A DNA stretch of 64,000 bases from Xanthomonas boreopolis (GTDB lineage: Bacteria > Pseudomonadota > Gammaproteobacteria > Xanthomonadales > Xanthomonadaceae), in contig BNBA01000023.1 of NCBI GenBank assembly GCA_014654535.1, forward strand, positions 1 to 64,000, written 5' to 3'. Each line of letters starts with the position of its first letter. Positions within the stretch are counted from its first letter, which is position 1. The translations under genes and the position numbers were made by a program. Below are positions 15,559-23,640 of the stretch, piece after piece. The notes below the pieces were generated by a model, which made no database searches, had not been told where the DNA came from, and was given only the letters and a program-made list of their open reading frames with translations.

Positions 15559-16691
15559 CAGACGAACCCGTGACTGATCTTCGGCGCCTCGACGCTCTCG
15601 TAGTCCGCGTACGGGTCGTGCTCGCCGCTCGCACCCTCGGACAGGCGGAACTTCAGGGCCAGCCCGTCGCGCGAGTCGGCGGCGCGCAGCGCCTCTTCCT
15701 GCTCGATCTGGCCGTTCTTGGTCATGCGGAACAGGCACTGGTCGAAGGTTTCCATGCCTTCCTCCAGCGATTCCTCCATCGCCTGCTTGATCTCGTGCAC
15801 CTGGCCGCGCCGCAGCAGGTCGCGGATCATCGGCGTATTGAGCAGGACTTCCGAAGCCGGCAGGCGCCGGCCGTCCACGCCCTTGATCAGGCGCAGCGAC
15901 ACCACCGCGCGCAGGTTCAGCGCCAGGTTCATCAGCACGTTCTTGTGCGCGCTCTCGGGGAAGAAGTTGAGGATGCGCTCGATGGTCTGGTCGGCGTTGT
16001 TGGAGTGCAGGGTGGCCAGGCACAGGTGGCCGGTCTCGGCGAAGGCGATCGCCGCCTCCATCGTCTCCGCGTCCAGGATCTCGCCGATCAGGATCACGTC
16101 CGGCGCCTCGCGCATCGCGTTCTTCAGCGCATTGTGGAAGGCGTGGGTGTCCAGGCCGACCTCGCGCTGGTTGACGATCGACATCTTGTGCTTGTGCAGG
16201 TACTCGATCGGGTCCTCGATGGTGAGGATGTGCCCGGTCGTGGTGCTGTTGCGGTGGTCGATCATCGAGGCCAGCGCGGTCGACTTGCCCGAGCCGGTCG
16301 AGCCGACCACCAGCACCAGCCCGCGCGGGGTCATGATGATGTCCTTCAGCACCTGCGGCAGGTTCAGCTCCTCGATGCTCGGGATCCGGCTGCGGATCGC
16401 GCGGATCACCATGCCGACCTCGCCGCGCTGCTTGAACACGTTGACGCGGAAGCGGCCGGCGTCGGGCAGGGCGATGGCCATGTTGAGCTCCAGGTCGCGC
16501 TCGAACTGCGGCACCTGGCCCTCGTCCATCAGCGAGTAGGCGATCTTCTTGACCATCCCCGGCGGCAGGCCGGTGTTGCCCAGCGGGTACAGCTTGCCCT
16601 CGATCTTGATGTACACCGGCGCGCCGGTGGTCAAGAACATGTCCGAGGCGTTCTTTTCGGTCATCAGCTTCAGGAAATAGCCGATATCCAT
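15558..16691 (-). CDS. pilU: Type IV pilus retraction ATPase PilU
   Basis: 377 aa hexameric secretion ATPase that, with PilT, depolymerises type IV pili for twitching motility. Walker A GSTGSGKST, Asp box TIEDPIEYLHKHK, Walker B region DVILIGEILDAETME and His box GHLCLATLHSNNADQT are all present. The N-terminus MDIGYFLKLMTEKNASDMF and the long C-terminal tail (to KISHGFV) mark PilU rather than PilT. The Walker B region reads GEILDAETM where I would expect GEIRDRETM from known relatives. pilT is not in the window. Confidence 0.9.
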   Translation of the reverse strand: MDIGYFLKLMTEKNASDMFLTTGAPVYIKIEGKLYPLGNTGLPPGMVKKIAYSLMDEGQVPQFERDLELNMAIALPDAGRFRVNVFKQRGEVGMVIRAIRSRIPSIEELNLPQVLKDIIMTPRGLVLVVGSTGSGKSTALASMIDHRNSTTTGHILTIEDPIEYLHKHKMSIVNQREVGLDTHAFHNALKNAMREAPDVILIGEILDAETMEAAIAFAETGHLCLATLHSNNADQTIERILNFFPESAHKNVLMNLALNLRAVVSLRLIKGVDGRRLPASEVLLNTPMIRDLLRRGQVHEIKQAMEESLEEGMETFDQCLFRMTKNGQIEQEEALRAADSRDGLALKFRLSEGASGEHDPYADYESVEAPKISHGFV

Positions 16692-16787
16692 GCGCAATGT
16701 TTCCCCAACGAACTGTCGCGTCCCGTTGCAAGCGCGCGGCAGGCTTCCGACAATGGCCGTGTTCGACTGACTCGCTACGGCTCCCCA

Positions 16788-17171
16788 ATGACGGCTAGCT
16801 TCGCACAAATGCGGCGATCCCTGTATGTGACCGCCTGCGCACTCGCATTCGCCCTGCCCGCTTTCGCGCAGGTGGCGCCGCCGGAACTGGCGGTCGCGGA
16901 ACAGGCGGTGCAGCAGGCCACCCAGGCCGACGCCGACCAGTACGCCCCGGACCTGGTGAACCTGGCCCGGCAGGAACTGATGCAGGCCCAGCAGGCGGCG
17001 ATGGACCGCGGTGAGCGCAAGCAGGTGCCCCGGCTGGCCGCGCGCGCGGCCGCCGACGCCGACCTCGCCCGCGTCCGCAGCGAGGAGGCCGTGGCCCGCG
17101 CCCAGCTCGAGCAGCGCCGTGCCGAGGTGGCCCGGCTGCAGAGCAGCCTGGCCGGGGAGGGCGATCGATGA
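16788..17171 (+). CDS. DUF4398-type secreted envelope protein
   Basis: 127 aa. Signal peptide (LYVTACALAFALPAFAQ) followed by a helical, Glu/Ala/Gln-rich segment: a pattern APDLVNLARQELMQAQQAA then RLAARAAADADLARVRSE typical of DUF4398 (PF14346), which forms a periplasmic helical hairpin. Function is unknown; family members nearly always precede OmpA-like proteins. Its stop overlaps the next ATG (ATGA), so the two are co-translated. A downstream Met at codon 8 could also start translation. Confidence 0.75.
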   Translation: MTASFAQMRRSLYVTACALAFALPAFAQVAPPELAVAEQAVQQATQADADQYAPDLVNLARQELMQAQQAAMDRGERKQVPRLAARAAADADLARVRSEEAVARAQLEQRRAEVARLQSSLAGEGDR

Positions 17172-18046
17172 GACTGCGCCCCTTGCTCGTCGCCGGACTG
17201 GCGCTGCTGCCGCTGCTGGCGGTCGCGAAGGACGATCCCGAGGTGATCGCCCTGAACAACCGCCTCACCGCGCTGCAGGCCAATCCGGATACCGCCGACG
17301 TCGCCCGCTTCGAGCGCCTGCAGGCGCAGCAGGCGATCAATGCCTTCGCCGAGGCCAAGCGCCGCGATCGCGACGAAATGCGTTTCCTGGCCGACCGCCG
17401 CGTGGAAATCGCCGAGACCGCGGCCCGGACCGCGCTCGCGCGGCGCCAGCTGGAGCAGGTGGAGGGCACCCGCAGCGAGCTGCTGATCGAAGCCAGCCGC
17501 CGCGAGGCCGCGCGCGCGCGCCAGGAGGCCGAGCGGCTGCGCATGCAATCGCAGATGCAGGCCGAGGAGGCCGAACGGCTGCGCCAGCAGGCCGAGGCCG
17601 AGATGCTGGCCCGGCAAGACGCCGAGCAGGCGCTCAGCAGCGTGGCGAGCCGCCAGACCGCCAAGTTGAGCGCGGCCCAGCAGAAGGCGGCCCAGCTCGC
17701 GCGGGAAGAGGCCGAGCTGACCTCCGGTGCCAAGCTGCCACCGTCGAAGTTCGAGTCGCGCGGGGAGGTGTTCACCGTGCCCGCCGGCGCGTTCGATGGC
17801 GGCCAGGCCACCTTGTCGGGGGAGGGGAGCGGCCAGGCGAAGGCGCTGGCGGAATACCTGCAGATCGGCAAGAAGGGCCGGGTCAACATCGTCGGCTATG
17901 CCGCCGACGCTGCCGGGGCGCAGAAGCGCGCCGAGGCCCTGCGGGATGCCCTGGTTGCCGCCGGGGTGAGCGCCAACCGGCTGCAGGTGAGTGCAGGCAA
18001 GGGCGGCGGCAAGGGGCGCTCGGCCGAAGTGGTCGTCCTTCCTTGA
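17168..18046 (+). CDS. Secreted coiled-coil protein with degenerate OmpA-like C-terminus
   Basis: 292 aa. Signal peptide (LALLPLLAVAKDD), then about residues 45-185 of continuous charged helix (repeated E/A/R/Q heptads, such as RLRQQAEAEMLARQ), and a C-terminal globular part of about 90 residues (FTVPAGAFDGGQATLSGEG ... VNIVGYAADAAGAQKRAEALRDALVAAGV) that follows the OmpA beta-alpha-beta pattern. The usual OmpA peptidoglycan motif TD..G....N..LS.RRA is only weakly kept (GYAADAAGAQKRAEAL), so peptidoglycan binding is uncertain. Paired with the DUF4398 gene upstream. Confidence 0.7.
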   Translation: MRLRPLLVAGLALLPLLAVAKDDPEVIALNNRLTALQANPDTADVARFERLQAQQAINAFAEAKRRDRDEMRFLADRRVEIAETAARTALARRQLEQVEGTRSELLIEASRREAARARQEAERLRMQSQMQAEEAERLRQQAEAEMLARQDAEQALSSVASRQTAKLSAAQQKAAQLAREEAELTSGAKLPPSKFESRGEVFTVPAGAFDGGQATLSGEGSGQAKALAEYLQIGKKGRVNIVGYAADAAGAQKRAEALRDALVAAGVSANRLQVSAGKGGGKGRSAEVVVLP

Positions 18047-18080
18047 TAATTCACTGATTTTTAATGGATTTTTAGTTCCG

Positions 18081-18113
18081 TTCAGGCGGCCGGCAGGCGC
18101 CGGTCGCCCTGAA
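18081..18113 (+). other. Stem-loop after the OmpA-like gene
   Basis: TTCAGGCGGCCGGC and GCCGGTCGCCCTGAA form a long stem with one bulge and one mismatch, 34 nt after the stop. No T-run follows, so it may be an mRNA 3' end protector or a factor-dependent terminator region. Confidence 0.45.
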
Positions 18114-18331
18114 TGCGCGGGTCTTTCGAAAAGTGCGCAACGGGCTATTGCCCCGGCGCCGGGAGCGGCGTAGGGTCTGATACCCAGGTGGCGCATCGGT
18201 CGCCTGGAAGAACGGAGGGCCCGGCCGATGAAGCAGTGGCACGCACCAGAGAACGAGGACCGCAGGGGCTGCAATCCCGTCCGCGTTCCTGCTCCCGCCA
18301 GCCTGCCGGTCGCCCTTTCATGTCCAAGCAG

Positions 18332-18366
18332 CGCCCCGTGCCATGACGGCCGGGGCGTTCTTGTTT
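18332..18366 (+). terminator. Terminator-like hairpin just upstream of the YdcH-like gene
   Basis: CGCCCCG (18332-18338) pairs with CGGGGCG (18351-18357) and is followed by TTCTTGTTT. It lies 22 nt before the next start codon, so it could be an attenuator of that gene or the end of a short RNA made from 18120-18360. The gap 18114-18331 holds several GC-rich stems but no gene I can name. Confidence 0.5.
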
Positions 18367-18388
18367 CCAGCTGAAGGAGGCAACGCCA

Positions 18389-18607
18389 ATGTTCGAAGGG
18401 CAATCGCAATCCGAAATCGAAGCCTTGATCAAGGCCGATCCGGAGTTCAAGCGGCTCTATCAACGCCACAAATTACTGGACAAGAAATGCATGGATGCCG
18501 AGCTTGGGGTGCTCCCCATCGATGACATGACCCTGGGCCAGATGAAACGCGAAAAGCTGCGTGCCAAGGAAAAGCTCACCCGCATGTATGACCAGATGAC
18601 GCACTAG
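18389..18607 (+). CDS. YdcH/DUF465 family small protein
   Basis: 72 aa, all helical and highly charged. It matches DUF465 (PF04325): FKRLYQRHKLLDKKCMDAE followed by LGQMKREKLRAKEKLTRMYDQM, which is the family's two-helix antiparallel pattern (LK.KL..KD....). Function is unknown. A strong AAGGAGG lies 8 nt before the ATG, and a terminator-like hairpin immediately upstream suggests leader control. Monocistronic; cbs follows behind its own promoter. Confidence 0.82.
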   Translation: MFEGQSQSEIEALIKADPEFKRLYQRHKLLDKKCMDAELGVLPIDDMTLGQMKREKLRAKEKLTRMYDQMTH

Positions 18608-18770
18608 TCCCCTCCCGCAACCCGGACAGTTCACCGTCGCGGGCGGTGGCGGTCTCCTCGTCGGCCGCCACCGTCCGCGTCGCCTTTCCCGGGGCGCGCA
18701 CGGCGCCCGCGCGTCCGGACAGGCGAATCGAGGCGGTCCGGGCGGATGCCCGCCCCGCGCGCAGGGCGCG

Positions 18771-18800
18771 CGGACATTTGCGGCATGTTCGTCGGATAAT
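18771..18800 (+). promoter_or_regulatory. Promoter of cbs
   Basis: -35 CGGACA (18771-18776), 18-bp spacer, -10 GATAAT (18795-18800). The start codon of cbs lies 34 nt downstream. Confidence 0.5.
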
Positions 18801-18833
18801 GGCCCACCCGCCAAACCGCGAACCCAGGTATCC

Positions 18834-20204
18834 ATGGCAATTCACTCCTCGGTCCTTGAGCTGATCGGCGAAACGCCCATCGTCAAGGCGCAGCGACTCG
18901 ACGCCGGCGTCTGCGAGCTTTACCTCAAGCTGGAAAGCGCCAATCCCGGGGGCTCGATCAAGGACCGGATCGGCCTGTCGATGATCGAGGCGGCCGAGAA
19001 GCGCGGCGACATCAAGCCCGGCGCGACCCTGGTGGAGGGCACCGCCGGCAACACCGGCCTGGGGCTGGCCCTGGTCGCGCAGCAGAAGGGCTACCGGCTG
19101 ATCCTGGTGGTGCCGGACAAGATGAGCCGCGAGAAGATCTTCAACCTCAAGGCGATGGGCGCCGAGGTCGTGCTGACCCGCTCGGACGTGGCCAAGGGCC
19201 ATCCGGAGTACTACCAGGACCTGGCCGCGAAGATCGCCGCCGATACCCCCGGCGCCTACTTCATCAACCAGTTCGGCAATCCGGACAACCCGGCCGCGCA
19301 CGAGTTCGGCACCGGCCCGGAGATCCTGCGGCAGATGGACGGCCAGCTCGACGCCATCGTGTTCGGCTGCGGCAGCTCGGGCACGATGACCGGCCTGTCG
19401 CGCGCCTTCGCCAAGGCCTCGCCCGGCACCGAACTGGTGCTGGCCGACCCGGTCGGCTCGATCCTGGCCGAATACATCAACGACGGCCGCCTGAACGACA
19501 AGTCCGGCAGTTGGCTGGTGGAAGGCATCGGCGAGGACTTCCTGCCGTCGATCTCCGACTTCAGCCGGGTCAAGAAGGCCTATGCGATCAGCGATGCCGA
19601 AAGCTTCCATACCGCGCGCGAACTGCTCGCCAAGGAAGGCATCCTCGGTGGATCGTCCACCGGCACGCTGCTGGCCGCGGCGCTGAAGTACTGCCGCGAG
19701 CAGGCCACCCCGAAGAAGGTGCTGGTGCTGGTGCCGGACACCGGCAACAAGTACCTGTCGAAGATGTACAACGACTACTGGATGCTGGACAACGGCTTCC
19801 TGGAGCGCCCGCAGTACGGCGACCTGCGCGACCTGATCCTGCGCCCGTACAGCCAGCGCGACACGGTCGTGGTCGGCCCCGGCGATCTGCTGACCACCGC
19901 CTACCAGCGCATGAAGCTGTACGACGTCTCGCAGCTGCCGGTGATCGACGACGGCGAACTGGTCGGCATCGTCGACGAGAGCGACGTGCTGCTGCACGTC
20001 TACGGCGACGAGGCGCGCTTCCGCGACCCGGTCGCCACCGCGATGGTCAGCAAGCTGGACCGCCTGGACGTCAAGTCGCCGATCGAGGCGCTGCTACCGG
20101 TGTTCGACCGCGGCCAGGTCGCGATCGTGATGGACGGCAACCAGTTCCTCGGCCTGATCACCCGCATCGACCTGCTCAACTACCTGCGCCGGCGCGTTCA
20201 GTGA
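18834..20204 (+). CDS. cbs: Cystathionine beta-synthase
   Basis: 456 aa, PLP enzyme joining homocysteine and serine into cystathionine (or acting as a cysteine synthase). The catalytic domain has the PLP lysine in NPGGSIKDR (K43), the phosphate loop GTAGNTGLG and a GILGGSSTGT segment; no haem-binding N-terminal extension is present. A C-terminal pair of CBS (Bateman) domains, about 335-455, can bind adenosyl ligands. It is followed 103 bp later by a cystathionine PLP enzyme, so the two should form a transsulfuration unit. Confidence 0.9.
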   Translation: MAIHSSVLELIGETPIVKAQRLDAGVCELYLKLESANPGGSIKDRIGLSMIEAAEKRGDIKPGATLVEGTAGNTGLGLALVAQQKGYRLILVVPDKMSREKIFNLKAMGAEVVLTRSDVAKGHPEYYQDLAAKIAADTPGAYFINQFGNPDNPAAHEFGTGPEILRQMDGQLDAIVFGCGSSGTMTGLSRAFAKASPGTELVLADPVGSILAEYINDGRLNDKSGSWLVEGIGEDFLPSISDFSRVKKAYAISDAESFHTARELLAKEGILGGSSTGTLLAAALKYCREQATPKKVLVLVPDTGNKYLSKMYNDYWMLDNGFLERPQYGDLRDLILRPYSQRDTVVVGPGDLLTTAYQRMKLYDVSQLPVIDDGELVGIVDESDVLLHVYGDEARFRDPVATAMVSKLDRLDVKSPIEALLPVFDRGQVAIVMDGNQFLGLITRIDLLNYLRRRVQ

Positions 20205-20272
20205 CCTGTCCGGGCCGCGGCGCGGGCGCCACCCGGCGCCGTGCCGCGCCGCACAAACGGTTCAGTATGGCT

Positions 20273-20281
20273 TGATACAAT
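20273..20281 (+). promoter_or_regulatory. Extended -10 promoter element of metB
   Basis: TGATACAAT (extended -10 pattern TG-N-TACAAT) lies 26 nt before the metB start; no good -35 is visible, as is common for extended -10 promoters. Confidence 0.5.
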
Positions 20282-20307
20282 CTGCGACTTTTGCCGGGAG
20301 CCTCCCG

Positions 20308-21498
20308 ATGTCAGACAGCAATCGAAGCCAGGACGGCGAGCGCGCGCTGGCGCTGGCCACCTTGGCGATCCACGGCGGCCAATCGCCCGACCCGAGCACG
20401 GGGGCGGTGATGCCGCCGATCTACGCGACCTCGACGTATGCCCAGTCGAGCCCCGGCGAGCACCAGGGCTTCGAATACTCGCGCACCCACAACCCGACGC
20501 GCTTCGCCTACGAGCGCTGCGTGGCCGCGCTGGAAGGGGGTGCCCGCGGCTTCGCGTTCGCGTCCGGCATGGCCGCCACGTCCACGGTGATCGAACTGCT
20601 GGACAGCGGCGCCCACGTCGTCGCGATGGACGACCTGTACGGCGGCAGCTTCCGCCTGTTCGAGCGCGTGCGCCGGCGCAGCGCCGGACTGGACTTCAGC
20701 TTCGTCGACCTCGCCGACCTGGCGGCCTTCGAGGCGGCGATCACGCCGCGGACCCGCATGGTCTGGATCGAGACCCCGACCAACCCGATGCTCAAGATCG
20801 TCGACATCGCCGCCGTGGCGGAGATCGCGCGCAGGCACGGGCTGATCGTGGTGGTCGATAACACCTTCGCCTCGCCGATGCTGCAGCGCCCGCTCGAGCT
20901 GGGCGCCGACATCGTCGTGCACTCGGCCACCAAGTACCTCAACGGCCACTCCGACATGGTCGGCGGCATGGCGGTGGTCGGCGGCAACGCCGAACTGGCC
21001 GAGAAGATGGCGTTCCTGCAGAACTCGGTGGGGGGCGTGCAGGGACCGTTCGACAGCTTCCTGGCCCTGCGCGGGCTGAAGACCCTGCCGCTGCGCATGC
21101 GCGCCCACTGCGACAACGCCCTGGCGCTGGCGCAGTGGCTGGAAACCCATCCGGCGATCGAGAAGGTGATCTACCCGGGCTTGGCCTCGCACCCGCAACA
21201 CCCCCTGGCGGCGCGCCAGATGAGCGGCTTCGGCGGCATCGTCTCGATCGTCCTCAAGGGCGGCTTCGAGGCGGCCAAGCGCTTCTGCGAGCGCACCGAA
21301 CTCTTCACCCTCGCCGAATCGCTCGGCGGCGTGGAGAGCCTGGTCAACCATCCCGCCGTGATGACCCACGCCTCGATCCCGGTCACGCGCCGTGAGCAAC
21401 TGGGCATCAGCGATGCGCTGGTGCGGCTGAGCGTGGGGGTGGAGGATGTGGGGGATCTGCGGGGGGATCTGGAACGGGTGCTGCGCGGAACCCACTGA
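20308..21498 (+). CDS. metB: Cystathionine gamma-synthase/lyase (MetB family)
   Basis: 396 aa, Cys/Met-metabolism PLP family. The PLP lysine is K209 in HSATKYLNGHSD; also seen are YSRTHNPTRFAYE, FASGMAATSTV, VDNTFASP and ESLGGVESLVNHP, conserved in both the synthase and the gamma-lyase. With cbs upstream, a lyase role in reverse transsulfuration is as likely as methionine synthesis. The start MSDSN is preceded by GGGAG. This gene is the left boundary of the variable O-antigen island known from xanthomonads (metB to etfA). Confidence 0.88.
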   Translation: MSDSNRSQDGERALALATLAIHGGQSPDPSTGAVMPPIYATSTYAQSSPGEHQGFEYSRTHNPTRFAYERCVAALEGGARGFAFASGMAATSTVIELLDSGAHVVAMDDLYGGSFRLFERVRRRSAGLDFSFVDLADLAAFEAAITPRTRMVWIETPTNPMLKIVDIAAVAEIARRHGLIVVVDNTFASPMLQRPLELGADIVVHSATKYLNGHSDMVGGMAVVGGNAELAEKMAFLQNSVGGVQGPFDSFLALRGLKTLPLRMRAHCDNALALAQWLETHPAIEKVIYPGLASHPQHPLAARQMSGFGGIVSIVLKGGFEAAKRFCERTELFTLAESLGGVESLVNHPAVMTHASIPVTRREQLGISDALVRLSVGVEDVGDLRGDLERVLRGTH

Positions 21499-21500
21499 CC

Positions 21501-22295
21501 ATGAGTATTCTTTCGGTGTTCGGAAAGCACCGTTCGCTGGCTTTCGAATTGACCCAGCGGGAAATCCTCGGACGTTACCGCGGTGCGAGCTTCGGCCTGT
21601 TATGGTCGTTGATCAGCCCTTTCCTGATGCTGCTCGTCTATACCATGGCGTTCGGCTACATCATGAAGGGACGCTGGCCTGGTGCCAGTGGTTCCACCAC
21701 GGATTTCGCTTTGATTCTTTTCGCGGGATTGACCGTGCACGGCTTCTTCGCCGAGTGCTTCACGCGCGCGCCCCAACTGATCGTGAGCAACACCGGCTAC
21801 GTCAAGCGCGTGGTGTTCCCGCTGGACATCCTGGTCTGGAGCATGACGTTCTCCGCGCTTTTCCACCTGCTGATGAACATGGTGGTGCTGTTGGCGTTGT
21901 ATCTATGCCTGAAGGGCAGCATTCACCCGACTGTCCTGCTCCTGCCTTTCGTGCTGGTCCCCCTTGTCATCCTGACGGTGGGGATCGGTTGGATCGTTTC
22001 GGCACTAGGGGTGTACCTGCGCGACATAGGCCAGGTGGCCGGCGTGGTTGCCGCTGCGATGCTGTTCCTGTCCTCGGCGATCGTCCCTATAGATTCGGTG
22101 CCGGAAAGCTACCGCGTCGTGTTCGAGCTCAATCCGCTCACCTTCATCATCGACCAGGTGCGGGAGGTCGTGATCTGGGGGCGCCTGCCCGATTGGAAGG
22201 GGTTGGGCATTTACGCCCTGATCGCTTGCGTTATCGCGTTGCTCGGACATCGCGTCTTCAACAAACTGCGGGTGGGCTTTGCCGATGTCCTCTGA
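21501..22295 (+). CDS. wzm: ABC transporter permease for O-antigen export (Wzm)
   Basis: 264 aa, about six membrane helices, ABC-2 polysaccharide exporter family. N-terminal amphipathic LTQREILGRYRGASFGLLW and the C-terminal LNPLTFIIDQVREVVIWG are classic for Wzm/TagG/KpsM. It forms the membrane channel that moves undecaprenyl-linked O-polysaccharide to the periplasm. It begins 2 nt after the metB stop and overlaps wzt by 11 nt. Codon use and GC already fall compared with metB, in line with an acquired island. Confidence 0.92.
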   Translation: MSILSVFGKHRSLAFELTQREILGRYRGASFGLLWSLISPFLMLLVYTMAFGYIMKGRWPGASGSTTDFALILFAGLTVHGFFAECFTRAPQLIVSNTGYVKRVVFPLDILVWSMTFSALFHLLMNMVVLLALYLCLKGSIHPTVLLLPFVLVPLVILTVGIGWIVSALGVYLRDIGQVAGVVAAAMLFLSSAIVPIDSVPESYRVVFELNPLTFIIDQVREVVIWGRLPDWKGLGIYALIACVIALLGHRVFNKLRVGFADVL

Positions 22296-23640
22296 CGGGT
22301 CCAACACCGAGGTGGTGATAGACGTGCGTGGGGCGGGCAAGGCTTATCACATGTACGAGCGGCCTTCCCATCGTCTTTGGCAGGCTTTGGCCGGCAAGCG
22401 CAAATCCTTCTACAAGGACTTCTGGGCGCTGCGCGATGTCAGCTTTTCGGTCCGTCGCGGCCAGACCGTGGGTATAGTCGGCCGCAACGGCTCGGGCAAG
22501 TCCACCCTGCTGCAGATGATCGCCGGCACGCTCAATCCGACCGAAGGCAGCATCTCCGTCAAGGGACGGGTTGCGGCGTTGCTGGAGCTGGGAAGCGGCT
22601 TCAATCCGGAGTTCACCGGACGAGAGAACGTATTCCTCAACGCGACCATTCTCGGCCTGAGCCGCGAACAGATCGAGCAGCGCCTGGACAGCATCCTCGC
22701 CTTCGCCGACATAGGGGAATTCATCGACCAGCCGGTGCGCAGCTACTCCAGCGGCATGTCGGTGCGCCTTGCGTTCGCGGTGATCGCCCATGTCGACGCC
22801 GACATCCTGATCATCGACGAGGCGCTCGCGGTCGGGGATGCCTTCTTCTCGCAGAAGTGCATGCGCTTCCTGCGCGAGTTCCAGAAGAACGGCACCTTGC
22901 TGTTCGTCAGCCACGATGCCGCAGCGGTCACCAACCTGTGCGAGTACGCCGTATGGCTGCAGAACGGCCGGATGCGCATGTGCGCCGGTTCGCAGGAAGT
23001 CATCGAGGCCTACATGGCCGAGCAACACGTGGTCGGACGCCGCGAAGCGAGCGGCGAGAACGTGCTGATCACGAAGAAGAGACGCCAGGCCATCGGGGAT
23101 GCGCCGGACTTCCGGCAGCCGGCGCTGCGGGAGGCTGGCGTACAGAATCGCATTTCCATCTTCCAGTTCGATCCGGAAAACGTCGGCCAGGAGTTCGGCG
23201 CTCAAGGGGCGCGCATCGTCGACGTGGCCCTGACCGATGAGGAAGGAGCGGCGTTGGCTCTGCTGGAAGGGGGCGAGCTGGTAAGGCTGAGAATACGGGT
23301 CGCCCTGCTCCAGCCGCTGGACAGACTGATTGTCGGCTTTTATGTGAAGGACCGGCTTGGCCAACGTCTGTTCGGCGACAACAGTTACTTCGCCTACAAG
23401 GACGACCCGGTGTCGGGCGCGGCAGGCGAAACCGTGGTCGCGTCCTTCCTGTTCCGCATGCCGATCATGCCCTCCGGTTCATACATGATCGATGCGGCGG
23501 TCGCCTCCGGCGACCAACACGACCACACCCAGCAGCACTGGGTCCATGACGCCCTGGAATTCCGGGCGATCGACGAAACCATGCGGTTCGGCCTGGTTGG
23601 CTTGCCGATGCTGGCCATCGATGTCTCGAAGGAATCCTGA
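22285..23640 (+). CDS. wzt: ABC transporter ATP-binding protein with carbohydrate-binding C-domain (Wzt)
   Basis: 451 aa. The N-terminal half is an ABC ATPase: Walker [13 protein letters not shown] (about 66-77), signature [14 protein letters not shown] and Walker [18 protein letters not shown]. Residues about 275-445 form the Wzt C-terminal beta-sandwich ([15 protein letters not shown] ... [13 protein letters not shown]), which in E. coli O8/O9a recognises the modified non-reducing end of the finished O-chain. Hence export here probably requires a terminal modification, which fits the methyltransferase domain encoded by the next gene. The ATG at 22285 is used; the in-frame codon two triplets earlier is TTG. 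The stop overlaps the next start. Confidence 0.92.
   Translation: MSSDGSNTEVVIDVRGAGKAYHMYERPSHRLWQALAGKRKSFYKDFWALRDVSFSVRRGQTVGIVGRNGSGKSTLLQMIAGTLNPTEGSISVKGRVAALLELGSGFNPEFTGRENVFLNATILGLSREQIEQRLDSILAFADIGEFIDQPVRSYSSGMSVRLAFAVIAHVDADILIIDEALAVGDAFFSQKCMRFLREFQKNGTLLFVSHDAAAVTNLCEYAVWLQNGRMRMCAGSQEVIEAYMAEQHVVGRREASGENVLITKKRRQAIGDAPDFRQPALREAGVQNRISIFQFDPENVGQEFGAQGARIVDVALTDEEGAALALLEGGELVRLRIRVALLQPLDRLIVGFYVKDRLGQRLFGDNSYFAYKDDPVSGAAGETVVASFLFRMPIMPSGSYMIDAAVASGDQHDHTQQHWVHDALEFRAIDETMRFGLVGLPMLAIDVSKES

Noticed and set aside
18100-18331. Possible SRP (4.5S) or 6S RNA gene
   Set aside because: The conserved SRP tetraloop context (GGAAGGAAGCAGC-like) and 6S open-complex mimic are absent; kept only as an unassigned structured region.
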